Part shown: piece by piece, positions 50,801 through 60,280 of the stretch
Numbering within the stretch: the stretch's first letter is position 1
How the letters are laid out: the number at the start of each line of letters is the position of its first letter
NCBI GenBank assembly: GCA_002551355.1
Contig: NTHE01000023.1
Coordinates: 47,284-111,283, forward strand
Direction of reading: 5' to 3'
Source: Streptomyces sp. man185
Lineage (GTDB): Bacteria; Actinomycetota; Actinomycetes; Streptomycetales; Streptomycetaceae
Length of the DNA stretch: 64,000 bases
The notes under the pieces: model-generated
Databases searched by the model: none
What the model was told of the DNA's origin: nothing
The model's input: only the letters and a program-made list of their open reading frames with translations
Position numbers and translations under genes: made by a program

Positions 50801-51531
50801 CAGGCGATCGCGTCGTGGTCCAGCTCGCTCTGCTCGGCGCTGCCCGCATACCGCGCGCAGGCGTCGGTGAGCGTCTCCAGGAGGGTCAGCGGGTCGGGCA
50901 GCTCGTGCTCGGGGCCGCGCACCCAGTGGACGTCCAGCTCACCGGGGAGCCGGGCGGGCGGCAGGAGGACGTAGCTGCCGCGGCAGTGCCAGCGCAGGCC
51001 CGGATGGGCGTCCATGGTCTCGGGGTGGCAGTCCAGCTCGCAGGGCCACCACTCGTCCTCGTCCTCGGGGGTGCCGCGGGTGGCGGTGAAGAAGAGCATC
51101 CGGTCCTCGCCGGACCGGGCGACCGGACCGACGTCGATGCCCGCGTCGAGCAGACGCTCCAGGGCGCTGCGACCGGCGGTGAGCGGGACGTCCAGCACAT
51201 CGTGGATCATGCCGGTCGCGGTGATGAAGTTGGCCTGCGGCTGGCCGGCGGCCCAGCGCTCGATCTGGGCGCGGTCGGTGGTCGACTGCGTCTGCCAGGC
51301 GAAGGAGACGGGGTGCCGGGCGGGAGTGGGACAGCCGATGCGTTCGCACGAACATCGGTATCCGATGGGGTGGGCGGCGGGGGCGATCGGCATGCCCGCG
51401 TCGGCGACCGCCAGGAGCAGCGCCACTCTCGCCGTCTCGTCGGCCTCGGCCCCCGGTGATTTGGGACGTCGCCGCAGCCACTGGGAGATCCTGCTCTCTG
51501 TGCCGCGGAAACGGCCGGAATCGGCGCCCAT
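50785..51531 (-). CDS. Primase-polymerase (prim-pol)-like protein
   Basis: 248 residues. Resembles the N-terminal domain of bifunctional DNA primase/polymerase proteins: a Cys/His cluster CSCERIGCPTPARHPVSFAW, then TTDRAQIERWAAGQPQANF and DEWWPCELDCHPETMDAHPG, ending with GSYVLLPPARLPG. Such stand-alone proteins are widespread in Streptomyces; catalytic carboxylates of active prim-pols are not obvious, so a degenerate or regulatory role is possible. Confidence 0.72.
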   Translation of the reverse strand: MGADSGRFRGTESRISQWLRRRPKSPGAEADETARVALLLAVADAGMPIAPAAHPIGYRCSCERIGCPTPARHPVSFAWQTQSTTDRAQIERWAAGQPQANFITATGMIHDVLDVPLTAGRSALERLLDAGIDVGPVARSGEDRMLFFTATRGTPEDEDEWWPCELDCHPETMDAHPGLRWHCRGSYVLLPPARLPGELDVHWVRGPEHELPDPLTLLETLTDACARYAGSAEQSELDHDAIAWPLSR

Positions 51532-51696
51532 CTATCCCCTCACCTCAGCAGTTCACCTCAGCGTTGCCTGTCCATGGTCGCACCATCCTGCGGTTCGGGT
51601 GGCCAGAGTTCACCAGCGGGGCCGTGCACCACTGCGCCGAGTGAGCACCATCACGCCCGATGTCACCACATAACGGATAGGACGGCGGGTCCGGGG

Positions 51697-52344
51697 TCAC
51701 GGCCGGGGGGCGAGCCCGCCGACCGCGTAGTCGACGATCGCGTCGGCGTACGCGTGGGTGAGCGGCAGGGTCCTGAGCAGCCAGCGGTGCATCAGCGGGC
51801 CGATGAGCAGCTCCAGAGCGACCCGGGGATCGACGTCGGCGCGCACGTGCCCGGCCTCCTGGGCGGCCCGCAGGCGCCCGACGTACAGCGCGAGCTGTGG
51901 ATCGAGCAGCTTGTGGACGAATTCGGCGCCGAGTTTCGGGTCCACGATGCCCTCGGCGGTCAGCGCGCGGGTGGGGGCCTCCAGCGCGGGGTCGTTCAGC
52001 TCGTCGACGGTGGCCCGCAGGACGAGCTTGAGGTCGGCGACCAGGTCACCGCTGTCGGGAATGCCCTGCGCACCCTCGCCGGACTGTCCGGCCGCCCCGG
52101 ACGCGGCCCCGGGCTCCACGGCGGCCCGTCCCGCCAGGTCCAGGAAGGCGTCCATCAGCACGGCGGCCTTGGACGGCCACCAGCGGTAGATGGTCTGCTT
52201 GCCGACCCCGGCGCGGGCGGCGATACCCTCGATCGTCGTGCGCCGGTAGCCCACCTCCGTGACCAGGGCGAGGGCGGCGTCGTGGATGGCGCGGCGGGAG
52301 CGGTCGCTGCGGCGGCTGGAGTCGGGTGCCTTCGTGGGTGCCAT
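51697..52344 (-). CDS. TetR-family transcriptional regulator
   Basis: 215 residues. Helix-turn-helix IEGIAARAGVGKQTIYRWWP; the C-terminal region matches the TetR_C_16-like type with a Gly/Ala/Ser loop at about 75-100. Divergent from the dimethylargininase gene; a 12-bp palindrome (52370-52381) lies 26 bp upstream of its start, suggesting autoregulation and possible control of the neighbour. Confidence 0.87.
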   Translation of the reverse strand: MAPTKAPDSSRRSDRSRRAIHDAALALVTEVGYRRTTIEGIAARAGVGKQTIYRWWPSKAAVLMDAFLDLAGRAAVEPGAASGAAGQSGEGAQGIPDSGDLVADLKLVLRATVDELNDPALEAPTRALTAEGIVDPKLGAEFVHKLLDPQLALYVGRLRAAQEAGHVRADVDPRVALELLIGPLMHRWLLRTLPLTHAYADAIVDYAVGGLAPRP

Positions 52345-52369
52345 ACGGTCAATCTACCGCCGCACGAGC

Positions 52370-52381
52370 CGATACGTATCG
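52370..52381. promoter_or_regulatory. Palindrome CGATACGTATCG, candidate TetR operator
   Basis: Perfect 12-bp palindrome in the intergenic region between the TetR gene and the dimethylargininase gene. Confidence 0.6.
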
Positions 52382-52553
52382 TCTTGCCGCTCTCCGGCCC
52401 GCTGACCGAAAAGCGGCCACAGCCGGGCGGTCCGGTGAAATACCCGATCGGTTCACTGCGGATCCGTGGCGAACGGCGCACCATGGGCTCACGCACAGAC
52501 CGTGCGCATCCCACCGTTCCGCGGCCCCGGCCGCCGTTCGCGAGGAGCCCGAA

Positions 52554-53369
52554 TTGAACCGTGACGCCACCCCTCGTCGCTACCTGATGTGCACCCCGGC
52601 GCACTTCCGGGTCACCTACTCCATCAACCCGTGGATGGACCCGTCCAAGCCGGTCGACCTGCCGCTGGCCCAGACCCAGTGGGAGGACCTGCGCGACCGC
52701 TACCGCTCCCTCGGCCACACCGTCGAGCTGCTCACCCCCCGCCCCGACCTGCCGGACATGGTCTTCGCCGCCAACGGCGCCACGGTGATCGGCGGCCGGG
52801 TGCTCGGCGCGCTGTTCGCGTACCGGGAGCGGTTCGAGGAGGCCGGGGCCCACCGGGACTGGTTCCGGGAGCACGGCTTCACCGAGGTCCACGAGCCGGA
52901 GCACGTCAACGAGGGCGAGGGGGACTTCGCCGTCACCGCCTCGTATCTGCTGGCCGGGCGCGGCTTCCGCTCCAGCCCGCTCTCGCACATGGAGGCCCAG
53001 GAGTTCTTCGGGCTGCCGGTCATCGGGCTCGATCTGGTGGATCCGCGCTACTACCACCTGGACACCGCGCTGTGTGTGCTGGACGCGGCGGCCGACGAGA
53101 TCATGTACTACCCGGACGCCTTCTCCGCCGGCAGCCGGGCGGTGCTGCGCCGGCTGTTCCCGGACGCGCTGCTCGCCCAGGAGGCGGACGCGGCGGCGTT
53201 CGGGCTCAACTCGGTGAGCGACGGGCGTCATGTGCTGCTGCCGCAGGGCGCGACGGGGCTCCTCGACCCGCTGCGGGACCGGGGCTTCGAGCCGATCCCG
53301 ATGGACCTGGGCGAGCTGCTCAAGGGCGGCGGCAGCGTGAAGTGCTGCACGCAGGAGCTGCGGTCCTAG
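52554..53369 (+). CDS. Dimethylargininase (DDAH)/amidinotransferase-superfamily hydrolase
   Basis: 271 residues from a TTG with GAGGAG 6 nt upstream. Pentein-fold signatures: MVFAANGATVIGGRVLGA, EGEGDFAVT, RYYHLDTALCVLD with the catalytic His, and GGSVKCCTQELRS with catalytic Cys264. DDAH converts N-omega-methylated arginines to citrulline; ornithine- or arginine-related substrates are also possible. No arginine-metabolism gene adjoins it. Its stop is 8 bp from that of the convergent Rsm22 gene. Confidence 0.87.
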   Translation: MNRDATPRRYLMCTPAHFRVTYSINPWMDPSKPVDLPLAQTQWEDLRDRYRSLGHTVELLTPRPDLPDMVFAANGATVIGGRVLGALFAYRERFEEAGAHRDWFREHGFTEVHEPEHVNEGEGDFAVTASYLLAGRGFRSSPLSHMEAQEFFGLPVIGLDLVDPRYYHLDTALCVLDAAADEIMYYPDAFSAGSRAVLRRLFPDALLAQEADAAAFGLNSVSDGRHVLLPQGATGLLDPLRDRGFEPIPMDLGELLKGGGSVKCCTQELRS

Positions 53370-53377
53370 GCCTGTCG

Positions 53378-54373
53378 TCAGCCGGTGCTCTCCGGCGGCC
53401 AGGGATCGCCCCAGGCGACGTCCCTGGCCGCCCGGTACAGCTCGCCGTGGCGCTTGGTCACCGTCGTGCGGGCCAGCCCTTCGTCCTGGGTGCACAGCTC
53501 CAGCTGGACCAAGCCCTTACGGATCTGCGGCCTGCGGGTGATCCGGGCGGGCGCCGGGGCGGTGGGGAAGCGGGTGGCCACGACGTAACTGAACTTCTCG
53601 TCCTCGTGGCTGAGCGAGCCGCCCTTGACCTGCCGGTGCAGCGAGGAGCGGCTGACCCGGGCCGAGAAGTGGCACCAGTCGGATCCGGCCTCGATGGGGC
53701 AGGCGTCGCTGTGCGGGCAGGGGGCCGCGATCCGCAGCCCGGCGGCGATCAGCCGGTCGCGGGCCTCGATGATCCGGGCGTATCCGTCGGGGGTGCCGGG
53801 CTCCACGATCACCACGGCCTGCCCGGCCCCGGCGGCCGCGTCGACCAGCTCGGTCCTGGCGGCGGCCGTCAGTTCCTTGAGGACATAGCTGACGGTGATC
53901 AGGTCGGCCCGGTCCAGCTCCAGCGCCGCGCCGATCCGGGCCTGCTGCCAACGCGCGTCGCGGAGGGCCGGCACGCCGGACGCCCCGGCCAGTTCGCGGC
54001 CGAGCGCGAGGGCCGGCTCCGCCCAGTCCAGGACCGTCGTGGCCGCCCCCTCCCAGGCCCCCGCCACCGCCCAGCTCGCCGCGCCCGTGCCGCCGCCGAC
54101 GTCGGTGTGGGTGGCGGGCGACCAGTCGGGCGCGGCCTCGACGAGGGCGTCGAGGGCGGAGCGTACGGCTTCGAAGGTGGCGGGCATCCGGTACGCGGCG
54201 TACGCGACGACGTCCGAGCGGTCCCGCAGGATCGGGGCGTTCGTCGGGGTCTCCCCGCGGTAGCTGGCGATCAGCCGGTCGACGGCCTGCTGGGCCTGCT
54301 TGGGCGGCAGTCCGTCGAGCAGCCCGGCCAGCGCCGCGCGCAGGGACTGTGCGGTGGGGAGGGTGACGTTCAC
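53378..54373 (-). CDS. Rsm22-family small-ribosomal-subunit methyltransferase-like protein
   Basis: 331 residues from the GTG at 54373. SAM-binding region THTDVGGGTGAASWAV, then VSYVLKEL and the Cys cluster APCPHSDACPI...DWCHFSARVSRS, which binds a metal or Fe-S cluster in mitochondrial Rsm22/METTL17 relatives. Expected to act in small-subunit rRNA modification or ribosome assembly. A perfect TACAAT hexamer 6 nt before the GTG and absence of a ribosome site indicate a leaderless mRNA. Confidence 0.86.
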   Translation of the reverse strand: MNVTLPTAQSLRAALAGLLDGLPPKQAQQAVDRLIASYRGETPTNAPILRDRSDVVAYAAYRMPATFEAVRSALDALVEAAPDWSPATHTDVGGGTGAASWAVAGAWEGAATTVLDWAEPALALGRELAGASGVPALRDARWQQARIGAALELDRADLITVSYVLKELTAAARTELVDAAAGAGQAVVIVEPGTPDGYARIIEARDRLIAAGLRIAAPCPHSDACPIEAGSDWCHFSARVSRSSLHRQVKGGSLSHEDEKFSYVVATRFPTAPAPARITRRPQIRKGLVQLELCTQDEGLARTTVTKRHGELYRAARDVAWGDPWPPESTG

Positions 54374-54379
54374 CGACGA

Positions 54380-54385
54380 ATTGTA
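54380..54385 (-). promoter_or_regulatory. -10 element TACAAT of the Rsm22 gene
   Basis: TACAAT on the minus strand, 6 nt before the GTG start. A matching -35 is not evident. The rest of 54374-54604 shows no gene; it holds the promoter regions of two divergent genes. Confidence 0.5.
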
Positions 54386-54604
54386 GGCGGAGGCGACCCG
54401 GCGGCCGCATTCCGCTTGCGCCGGGGCCGGAAGGGGTACGCCGTCACGTGCGCGGGCGGCACGGGGTCCGGGACGGGCCCGCACGAAGGGTTCACGTAAC
54501 CGGTACGGAACAGGAGTCCGGCGAACTCCATTCCTCCGGAGGCCTGTTGCTACGCTGACCCGCGCGTGCACGGCACCAGATCAAGATGGTCCAGCAGGGG
54601 AGCC

Positions 54605-55927
54605 ATGAGGCAGAAGATCGTGCGGCTGACGCTGGTCGGCGGGGTGGTCTTTCTCGCCCTGCTCCTCCTTCTGGCCACCTGCGGCGGCAATCCCGAGGAC
54701 GACGAGAAGCAGGACGGCGCGGCCACCCCGACCGCGAAGCCGGTGCTGCCCAGCGCGGGGCCGGTGACCCGGCTGACCGTTCCCCCGGAGTACGCGACGG
54801 ACCGGGGCTGGGAGATCATCGGCTCCTCCCCCGACGTCGCCGTCTCCCACGCGACGGGCCTGCTGGCCTATCTGGAGCGGTCCGGGGAGAACCGCTACCG
54901 GCTGCGCACCGTCGACACGGCCACCGGCGAGCTGGGCTGGCGGGGCAGGGCCTGGACGCCACCGGACCCGCTGCACTACCCCAAGCTCGCCACGGTGACC
55001 AAGGGCGACCGGCAGTTCTTCGTGACCTGGTCCTACGGGAAGACCGGCGACGGGCTGTCCCCGGCGAGCACCTTCCTCGCCCTCGATCTGTACGACGTGA
55101 CGAACGGGAACCGGCAGCGCGTCGAGGTGCCGTGGTCCGGGGCCCCGAACGTGCGCACGACCGGCCCCTCCATCGTGATCAGCGACGCGAAGGCGAACAG
55201 CACCCTGGTCGACCCGGTCACCGGTGAGGTCTCCGAACTGGGCGCGGACGAGCTGAAGTACCCCAAGGGCTGCCCGGCCTGCAAGCAGCTCACCGAGGTG
55301 CACGGGCAGACCGCCGAGGGGCTGCTGCTGGGCGGGGCCCGGGAGTTCTGGGTGCGCGGCGGCTGGTTCAGCCGGAACGTCGCGCCCAAGGGGACCGACC
55401 GGGGCAGCGGCGTGGTGACGTCGACGACCCCGGACCAGGTGCTGGCGAAGTGGGAGCCCGCGAAGAAGACGAAGCGGGCGGGGACCCATGAGCTGTGGGC
55501 GGTGCACGACGCGGAGACCGGCGAGGTGCTGACCTCGGTGGAGTGCCACAAGCCCGCCATAAAGCCGGGGCGCTATCCGCAGGCGGTCCTCTCCCCCTCG
55601 GGCGACTACCTGATCGCCGGGAACCTGGCCTTCGACCTGGAGGCGAAGCAGGGCCGCTGCTTCGAGGACGAGGGCGGGGCAGCGCATCTGACGCTGGCCA
55701 CGGTGACGGACGACGGCATCGCGTACGGGGCGGAGAACGCGCGCGACGCCTCCGAGGCGCTGGCCGGCGGCGGGCTCCCGGTCGCGATGGACTTCGCCAC
55801 CTGGAGCACCGAGCGGTTGTCGCGGAACGCGCGGCTGCCGGGGACGGAGACGACCGGGGTCGGGGTGTTCCGCTGGACCGACCGGCAGGACCGCACGCAT
55901 CTGATCGGCTACCCGCGCACGGGCTGA
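54605..55927 (+). CDS. Membrane-anchored beta-propeller-like protein
   Basis: 440 residues from the ATG at 54605; a GTG at 54566 (TACGCT 9 nt upstream) is an alternative. One N-terminal hydrophobic segment (LVGGVVFLALLLLLATC) either anchors the protein or ends in an atypical lipobox. The outer domain has repeated strand patterns with TGLLAYLER, RLRTVDTATGELGW, LWAVHDAETGEVLTS and SPSGDYLIAGNLAFDLEA, like WD/PQQ propellers. A CPACK pair and a later Cys may form a disulfide. Function unknown. Confidence 0.75.
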   Translation: MRQKIVRLTLVGGVVFLALLLLLATCGGNPEDDEKQDGAATPTAKPVLPSAGPVTRLTVPPEYATDRGWEIIGSSPDVAVSHATGLLAYLERSGENRYRLRTVDTATGELGWRGRAWTPPDPLHYPKLATVTKGDRQFFVTWSYGKTGDGLSPASTFLALDLYDVTNGNRQRVEVPWSGAPNVRTTGPSIVISDAKANSTLVDPVTGEVSELGADELKYPKGCPACKQLTEVHGQTAEGLLLGGAREFWVRGGWFSRNVAPKGTDRGSGVVTSTTPDQVLAKWEPAKKTKRAGTHELWAVHDAETGEVLTSVECHKPAIKPGRYPQAVLSPSGDYLIAGNLAFDLEAKQGRCFEDEGGAAHLTLATVTDDGIAYGAENARDASEALAGGGLPVAMDFATWSTERLSRNARLPGTETTGVGVFRWTDRQDRTHLIGYPRTG

Positions 55928-55946
55928 GCCCTCCCCGGCTGTCGCG

Positions 55947-57377
55947 TCAGAGGCCGTCGGCCTCGCGCCCCGCGCGCTGCCAGGGGCGGCACAGGAGCAG
56001 GAAGCAGCCCACCGCCGCCACCGCGCAGACCACCTGGACCAGCGCCATCGGGACGGCCGTGTCCTCCCCCGCGATGCCGACCAGCGGGGAGGCGATCGCG
56101 CCGATGAGGAACGAGGACGTGCCGAGCAGCGCGGAGGCGGAGCCCGCCGCGTGCTTGGTCCGCATGAGGGCCTGGGCGTTGGTGTTCGGCATCGCGAGAC
56201 CCATCGCCGACATCAGCACGAACAGCCCGGCGGCGACCGGCACGAGCCCGACCTCGCCGAAGACGCCGGTCGTCATGAGCAGCAGGGCGACGGCGGCCAG
56301 CACGATCACCGCGAGGCCGAAGCCGAGCACCTTGTCGAGGCGGAACCGGCCCACGAGCAGCTTGCCGTTGATCTGTCCGACGGCGATCAGACCGATCGAG
56401 TTGATCCCGAAGAGCAGGCTGAAGGTCTGCGGCGAGGCCCCGTAGATCTCCTGGACGACGAACGGGGAGGCCGAGATGTACGCGAACAGGACGGCGAACG
56501 CGAGCCCGCCCGCGATCATGTAGCCGGTGAAGACCCGGTCGGCGAGCAGCCCGCGCATGGTGCGCAGGGCGTCGGTGACGCCGCCGGTGTGCCGGTCGGC
56601 GGGCGGCAGCGTCTCGTGCAGCCACTTCGCCACGACCAGGGTGAGCGCGACGCCGACGGCGGTCAGCACGACGAAGATGCCCCGCCAGTCGGTGAACCGC
56701 ATCACCTGCCCGCCGATCACGGGTGCGATGACCGGGGCGACGCCGGAGATCAGCATCAGGGTGGAGAAGAAGCGGGCCATCTCCACGCCGTCGTAGAGGT
56801 CGCGCACCACGGCCCGCGCGATGACGATGCCGGCCGCGCCCGCGAGCCCCTGGAGGAGGCGGAAGCCGATGAGGAGTTCGGCGGTGGGGGCCAGGGCGCA
56901 GATCGCGGTGGCGAGGACGTAGACGACCATGCCGAGGAGCAGCGGCGTGCGGCGGCCCCAGCGGTCGCTCATCGGCCCGACGACGAGCTGGCCGAGCGCC
57001 ATTCCGGCCAGGCACGCGGTCAGGGTGAGCTGGATGGTGGCGGCGGGGGCGCCCAGGGAGTCGGTGACGGCGGGGAGCGCCGGGAGGTACATGTCCATGG
57101 ACAGCGGCGGCAGGGCGGTGAGCCCGCCGAGGACCAGGGTGACCAGGAGTCCGGTGCGGCGGGTCGCCTTCGCCGCCGGGCCGGGGAGGCCGACGGCGTG
57201 CGGGAGTCCGGGGGTTGCCGGGAGCCCGGCGGGGGCGGTGACCTGAGGGGCGGCCGGGTCGACGGAGAGGGCGCCCGCGTCCCCGTGCGGGACGGCCGCG
57301 GCGTCGTCGGCTCCGGGACGGGTCCCGGAGGTGGGTATGTGTGCTCGCTGGGCCCGGTCGCCGCCGCTGTCCGGCAT
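55947..57377 (-). CDS. Bcr/CflA-family drug-resistance MFS exporter
   Basis: 476 residues from the ATG at 57377 (GGAG 6 nt upstream); in-frame ATGs at 57383 and 57389 are less favoured. A 60-residue Pro/Ala-rich cytoplasmic tail precedes 12 helices. Family features: LPPLSMDMYLPALP, GPMSDRWGRRTPLL (motif A) and FRLLQGLAGAAGIVIARAVV. Exports drugs such as bicyclomycin or chloramphenicol in relatives. Converges on the lipoprotein gene with 19 bp between. Confidence 0.88.
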   Translation of the reverse strand: MPDSGGDRAQRAHIPTSGTRPGADDAAAVPHGDAGALSVDPAAPQVTAPAGLPATPGLPHAVGLPGPAAKATRRTGLLVTLVLGGLTALPPLSMDMYLPALPAVTDSLGAPAATIQLTLTACLAGMALGQLVVGPMSDRWGRRTPLLLGMVVYVLATAICALAPTAELLIGFRLLQGLAGAAGIVIARAVVRDLYDGVEMARFFSTLMLISGVAPVIAPVIGGQVMRFTDWRGIFVVLTAVGVALTLVVAKWLHETLPPADRHTGGVTDALRTMRGLLADRVFTGYMIAGGLAFAVLFAYISASPFVVQEIYGASPQTFSLLFGINSIGLIAVGQINGKLLVGRFRLDKVLGFGLAVIVLAAVALLLMTTGVFGEVGLVPVAAGLFVLMSAMGLAMPNTNAQALMRTKHAAGSASALLGTSSFLIGAIASPLVGIAGEDTAVPMALVQVVCAVAAVGCFLLLCRPWQRAGREADGL

Positions 57378-57466
57378 TCTCATCTCCACATCGTTGAATC
57401 CGCATCTATGCTCTCAGCTCGGCCGGAGTGGTCGATACCTTTTTCGGGCGGGCTGGGGTGACGGGC

Positions 57467-58462
57467 ATGGGTGGGACGGTGCGCTGGGGTGTGCTGGCGA
57501 CGGGCGGCATAGCCGCGACCTTCACGGCGGACGTACAGAGACTCCCCGACGCCGAGGTGGTGGCGGTGGCCTCGCGTACGGAGTCCTCGGCGCGGGCCTT
57601 CGCGGAACGCCACGGGATCTCCCGGGCCTACGGCAGCTGGGCGGAGCTGGTCGCCGACGACGCGGTGGACGTGGTGTACGTGGCCACCCCGCACTCGGCG
57701 CACCACGCGGCGGCCGGGCTGGCGCTGCGGGCCGGAAAGCATGTGCTGTGCGAGAAGGCGTTCACGCTCAACAGCCGGGAGGCGAAGGAGCTGGTGGCTC
57801 TCGCCCGGGAGCGCGGCCTGTTCCTGATGGAGGCCATGTGGACCTATCTCAACCCGGTGGTCCGCCGGCTGACCGAGCTGGTCCGGGACGGGGCGATCGG
57901 CGAGATCCGTACCGTACAGGCGGACTTCGGCTTCGCGGGCGACTTCGGTCCCGGCCACCGGCTGCGCGACCCGGACCTGGGCGGCGGGGCCCTGCTGGAC
58001 CTCGGGGTCTATCCGGTGTCGTTCGCGCATCTGCTGCTGGGCGAGCCGGACCGGGTGCGCGCGGACGCTCTGCTGTCGCCGGAGGGGGTGGACCTGAACA
58101 CGGGGATGCTGCTGGGCTGGGACTCCGGCGCGAACGCGCTGCTGTCCTGCTCGATCGTCGGCCACCACCCGACGGCGGCCACCGTGATCGGGACGGCCGG
58201 GCGGATCGACATCCCGCGCGACTTCTTCCACCCGGACCACTTCGTCCTGCGGCGGGCGGGTCAGGAGCCGGAGACGATCACCTCGGGGCCGGGGCCGCAG
58301 GGACTCTCCGGCATGCAGTACGAGGCCGTCGAGGCGGGGCGCGCGGTGCGGGCGGGCGAGCTGGAGTCGCCGCTCGTCCCGTTGGAGGGTTCGCTGGCGG
58401 TGATGCGGACGCTCGACGCGGTACGGGACCGCATCGGCGTCCGCTACCCGGCGGACCGCTGA
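57467..58462 (+). CDS. Gfo/Idh/MocA-family oxidoreductase
   Basis: 331 residues from the ATG at 57467 (GGGG 8 nt upstream); a GTG at 57458 is possible. NAD(P)-binding WGVLATGGIAATFTADVQRL, then DVVYVATPHSAHHAAAGLAL and the catalytic-Lys motif CEKAFT (CEKPxx in most relatives). C-terminal domain with GGGALLDLGVYPVSFAHLLL. Probably acts on a sugar, inositol or trans-dihydrodiol; not assignable. Confidence 0.87.
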   Translation: MGGTVRWGVLATGGIAATFTADVQRLPDAEVVAVASRTESSARAFAERHGISRAYGSWAELVADDAVDVVYVATPHSAHHAAAGLALRAGKHVLCEKAFTLNSREAKELVALARERGLFLMEAMWTYLNPVVRRLTELVRDGAIGEIRTVQADFGFAGDFGPGHRLRDPDLGGGALLDLGVYPVSFAHLLLGEPDRVRADALLSPEGVDLNTGMLLGWDSGANALLSCSIVGHHPTAATVIGTAGRIDIPRDFFHPDHFVLRRAGQEPETITSGPGPQGLSGMQYEAVEAGRAVRAGELESPLVPLEGSLAVMRTLDAVRDRIGVRYPADR

Positions 58463-58468
58463 GCCGCG

Positions 58469-60136
58469 TTACGCGGGCGTGAGCCCCGGGTTCCCGGCCT
58501 CCGTGACGAACGAGGCCGCCGTGGCGAGGGGCGCCCCGGGGGTCGTGACGGCCGCCACCGTACGGAAGTCGGCGCGGGCCTCGTGCGTGCCGAGGGTGAC
58601 GAGCGCGTAGCCGCGCCGCCCGTTGTAGTGCTTGAGGTGCGGGTTGGCGCGGGTCTGGTTCTCCCAGTTGGCGGGCCGGTCCGCGCCGTCCTTGCCGCTG
58701 GTGATGGAGGTGGTGACGATCTCGGTGCCGACGGTGCGCGACGCGGGGTCGTCGAAGTCCTTCTTCAGGTCGAAGGCGTAGGAGACGTGGACGTCGCCCG
58801 TGAGGACCATGAGGTTGTCCACCCCGGCGGCCTCGGCCCCGGCGAGCACCCGCTGCCGGGAGGCGGGGTAACCGTCCCAGGAGTCCATGGAGAGCTTGTA
58901 GGCGTCGGTGGGCACGTCGCGCCGCCGGGCGAAGGTGACCTGCTGCGGGACGACGTTCCAGGTGGCGTTCGAGGCCCGCCAGCCGTCGATCAGCCAGCGT
59001 TCCTGGGTGGCCCCGGTCAGGGTGCGCGCGGGGTCCTCGGACTCGGGTCCCGGGGTGCGCCAGCCGTCGCCGTACGCCTGGTCGCTGCGGTACTGGCGGG
59101 TGTCGAGGATGTCGAACTGGGCGAGCCGGCCGAACTTCAGGCGGCGGTAGAGGCGCATGTCGGGTCCGGTGGGGCGCTGCGGGGTGCGCAGCGGCTGGTT
59201 CTCCCAGTACGCGCGGTACGCGGCGGCCCGGCGCAGCAGGAACTCCTCGGGGGTGACGTCGTTCTCGGGGATCTCGCCCGCGTAGTTGTTCTCGGTCTCG
59301 TGGTCGTCCCAGGTGACGACGAAGGGGTGGGCGGCGTGGGCGGCGCGCAGGTCCGGGTCGGACTTGTAGAGGGCGTAGCGCAGCCGGTAGTCCTCCAGGT
59401 TCTGCGTCTCGCGGTTGTAGTGCGCGGGGAGGGTGCGGTCGGTGTAGTTGCGGGCGCCGCCGGTGGCGTTGACGGCGTACTCGTAGAGGTAGTCGCCGAG
59501 GTGGAAGACCACGTCGACGTCCTCGGCGGCGAGGTGGCGGTGGGCGGTGAAGTACCCGTCGTGGTACGCCTGGCAGGAGACGGCGGCCAGGGTGAGGGAG
59601 CTGTTACGGGCTCCGGGGGCCGGGGCGGTACGGGTGCGGCCGACCGGGCTGGTCCAGTTGCCGGTGCGGAAGCGGTAGTAGTAGAGACGGCCGGAGTCGA
59701 GGCCCTGGACCTCGGCGCGGACGCTGTGGGCGAACTCGGGGTGGGCGGTGACCGATCCGCGCCGCTCGACGCGGCGGAAGCGCTCGTCGCGGGCGACCTC
59801 CCAGCGCACCTCGACCCGGCCGCTCGGCAGTCCGCCGCCCGGCTCGTAGGGGCGGGGGGCGAGCCGGGTCCAGATCAGGACGGACGTGGGGTGCGGGTCG
59901 CCGGAGGCGACGCCGAGGGTGAAGGGGTCCTCGGCGATCCGGCGGGCGTCGAGTTCGGCGGCGCTCGCCGTGCCGGCGGCGGGCAGGTTGACGGCGAAGG
60001 CGAGCGCGGCGGCGGCTCCGGTGGCGGTCAGGAAGCGCCGACGGCCCACCCCTGGTTCCAGTAAGCGGGCGGCGGTGCGGAGTTCGATGGCTCGGGTGCT
60101 GTGATCGGGCGTCATGATGGTCTGTGCGGCTGTCAT
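58469..60136 (-). CDS. phoD: Tat-exported PhoD-family alkaline phosphatase/phosphodiesterase
   Basis: 555 residues from the ATG at 60136 (GAGGAG 6 nt upstream); an ATG at 60172 is possible. Twin-arginine signal [18 protein letters not shown] at about 30-48. PhoD fold: an N-terminal Fn3-like domain ([20 protein letters not shown]), then metal-ligand motifs [30 protein letters not shown] and [11 protein letters not shown]. Releases phosphate from phosphomono- or diesters outside the cell. No PHO box was found upstream. Confidence 0.92.
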   Translation of the reverse strand: MTAAQTIMTPDHSTRAIELRTAARLLEPGVGRRRFLTATGAAAALAFAVNLPAAGTASAAELDARRIAEDPFTLGVASGDPHPTSVLIWTRLAPRPYEPGGGLPSGRVEVRWEVARDERFRRVERRGSVTAHPEFAHSVRAEVQGLDSGRLYYYRFRTGNWTSPVGRTRTAPAPGARNSSLTLAAVSCQAYHDGYFTAHRHLAAEDVDVVFHLGDYLYEYAVNATGGARNYTDRTLPAHYNRETQNLEDYRLRYALYKSDPDLRAAHAAHPFVVTWDDHETENNYAGEIPENDVTPEEFLLRRAAAYRAYWENQPLRTPQRPTGPDMRLYRRLKFGRLAQFDILDTRQYRSDQAYGDGWRTPGPESEDPARTLTGATQERWLIDGWRASNATWNVVPQQVTFARRRDVPTDAYKLSMDSWDGYPASRQRVLAGAEAAGVDNLMVLTGDVHVSYAFDLKKDFDDPASRTVGTEIVTTSITSGKDGADRPANWENQTRANPHLKHYNGRRGYALVTLGTHEARADFRTVAAVTTPGAPLATAASFVTEAGNPGLTPA

Positions 60137-60280
60137 ATGCCCCTCCTCGGCCCGGATGCTGTCGGTCTTCATGGCAGCTGTGGGGGACGACGCACCGTTG
60201 TCGCGTGCACAACATCCGCATGGCGGGTCGATGAGCACCGCGTGCCCTGTGCACGGATCTGTCCCGTACGCTGCCGGGCC

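Noticed and set aside
60137..60280. PHO box upstream of the PhoD phosphatase
   Set aside because: No GTTCACC-type direct repeats found on either strand.
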